Shown here piece after piece: positions 5,924-5,929 of a stretch of 5,929 nucleotides of DNA. Origin of the DNA: Clostridiales bacterium (GTDB taxonomy: Bacteria > Bacillota > Clostridia > Oscillospirales > Oscillospiraceae); assembly GCA_019418525.1 (NCBI GenBank), contig DYBS01000102.1:1621-7549 (forward strand), read 5' to 3'. Under the pieces are notes generated by a model. The model worked only from the letters and a program-made list of their open reading frames with translations, had not been told where the DNA came from and searched no databases. The position numbers were made by a program, and so were the translations under genes. Position 1 is the first letter of the stretch. Every line of letters begins with the position of its first letter.

Positions 5924-5929
5924 CCAGGG
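5920..5929 (+). CDS. Start of a further gene in the corrinoid operon (only three codons visible)
   Basis: The ATG at 5920 overlaps the corrinoid-gene stop in an ATGA arrangement and has GGAGG (5906-5910) 9 nt upstream, which strongly indicates a real coupled start. Only M-T-R is visible, so no function can be read. From context a partner methyltransferase or a corrinoid reactivation protein would be expected, but this is inference only. Confidence 0.7.

Overview
The window looks like a chromosomal segment from a GC-rich, anaerobic, Gram-positive gut-type bacterium, most likely a member of the Clostridia/Oscillospiraceae. The evidence is the lipoprotein style of the binding proteins (a short Lys-rich signal, a lipobox Cys, then a Ser/Pro/Ala/Glu-rich linker), the strong AGGAGG-type ribosome binding sites, GTG/TTG starts, and GC-rich genes around an AT-rich promoter region. 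This placement is inference; no marker gene is present. No rRNA, tRNA, CRISPR array or mobile element was seen.

Layout: two divergent operons are separated by a 333-base AT-rich control region (3687-4019). Leftward (minus strand) run two tandem paralogous lipoprotein solute-binding proteins (2586-3686, then 1460-2536) and then a fused two-domain ABC permease of the FbpB/ThiP type (1-1473), which leaves the window on the left. The ATPase is not in view and is expected beyond position 1. Rightward (plus strand) run an AraC-type regulator with an N-terminal PocR-like sensory domain (4020-5249), a corrinoid (B12-binding) methyltransferase subunit (5246-5923), and the first codons of a further gene (5920 onward). 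The plus-strand genes overlap by 4 nt each, so they are translationally coupled.

Together this reads as an uptake-and-demethylation locus. The importer would bring in a small organic solute and the corrinoid protein would carry a methyl group between two methyltransferases. The PocR/AraC protein would sense the substrate (or a related small molecule) and control both directions from the shared region. That region holds a perfect extended -10 for the regulator operon, weaker candidate promoters for the transporter operon, and a 14-bp direct repeat (13/14 match, 37-bp period) that is a good candidate operator. The substrate cannot be named from this sequence. The binding proteins belong to the FbpA/AfuA/phosphonate-binding group by architecture but lack the adjacent Tyr pair of classical ferric-binding FbpA.

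A near-perfect 38-nt hairpin sits just past the stop of the second binding-protein gene, inside the first codons of the permease. It may set the ratio of binding protein to permease.
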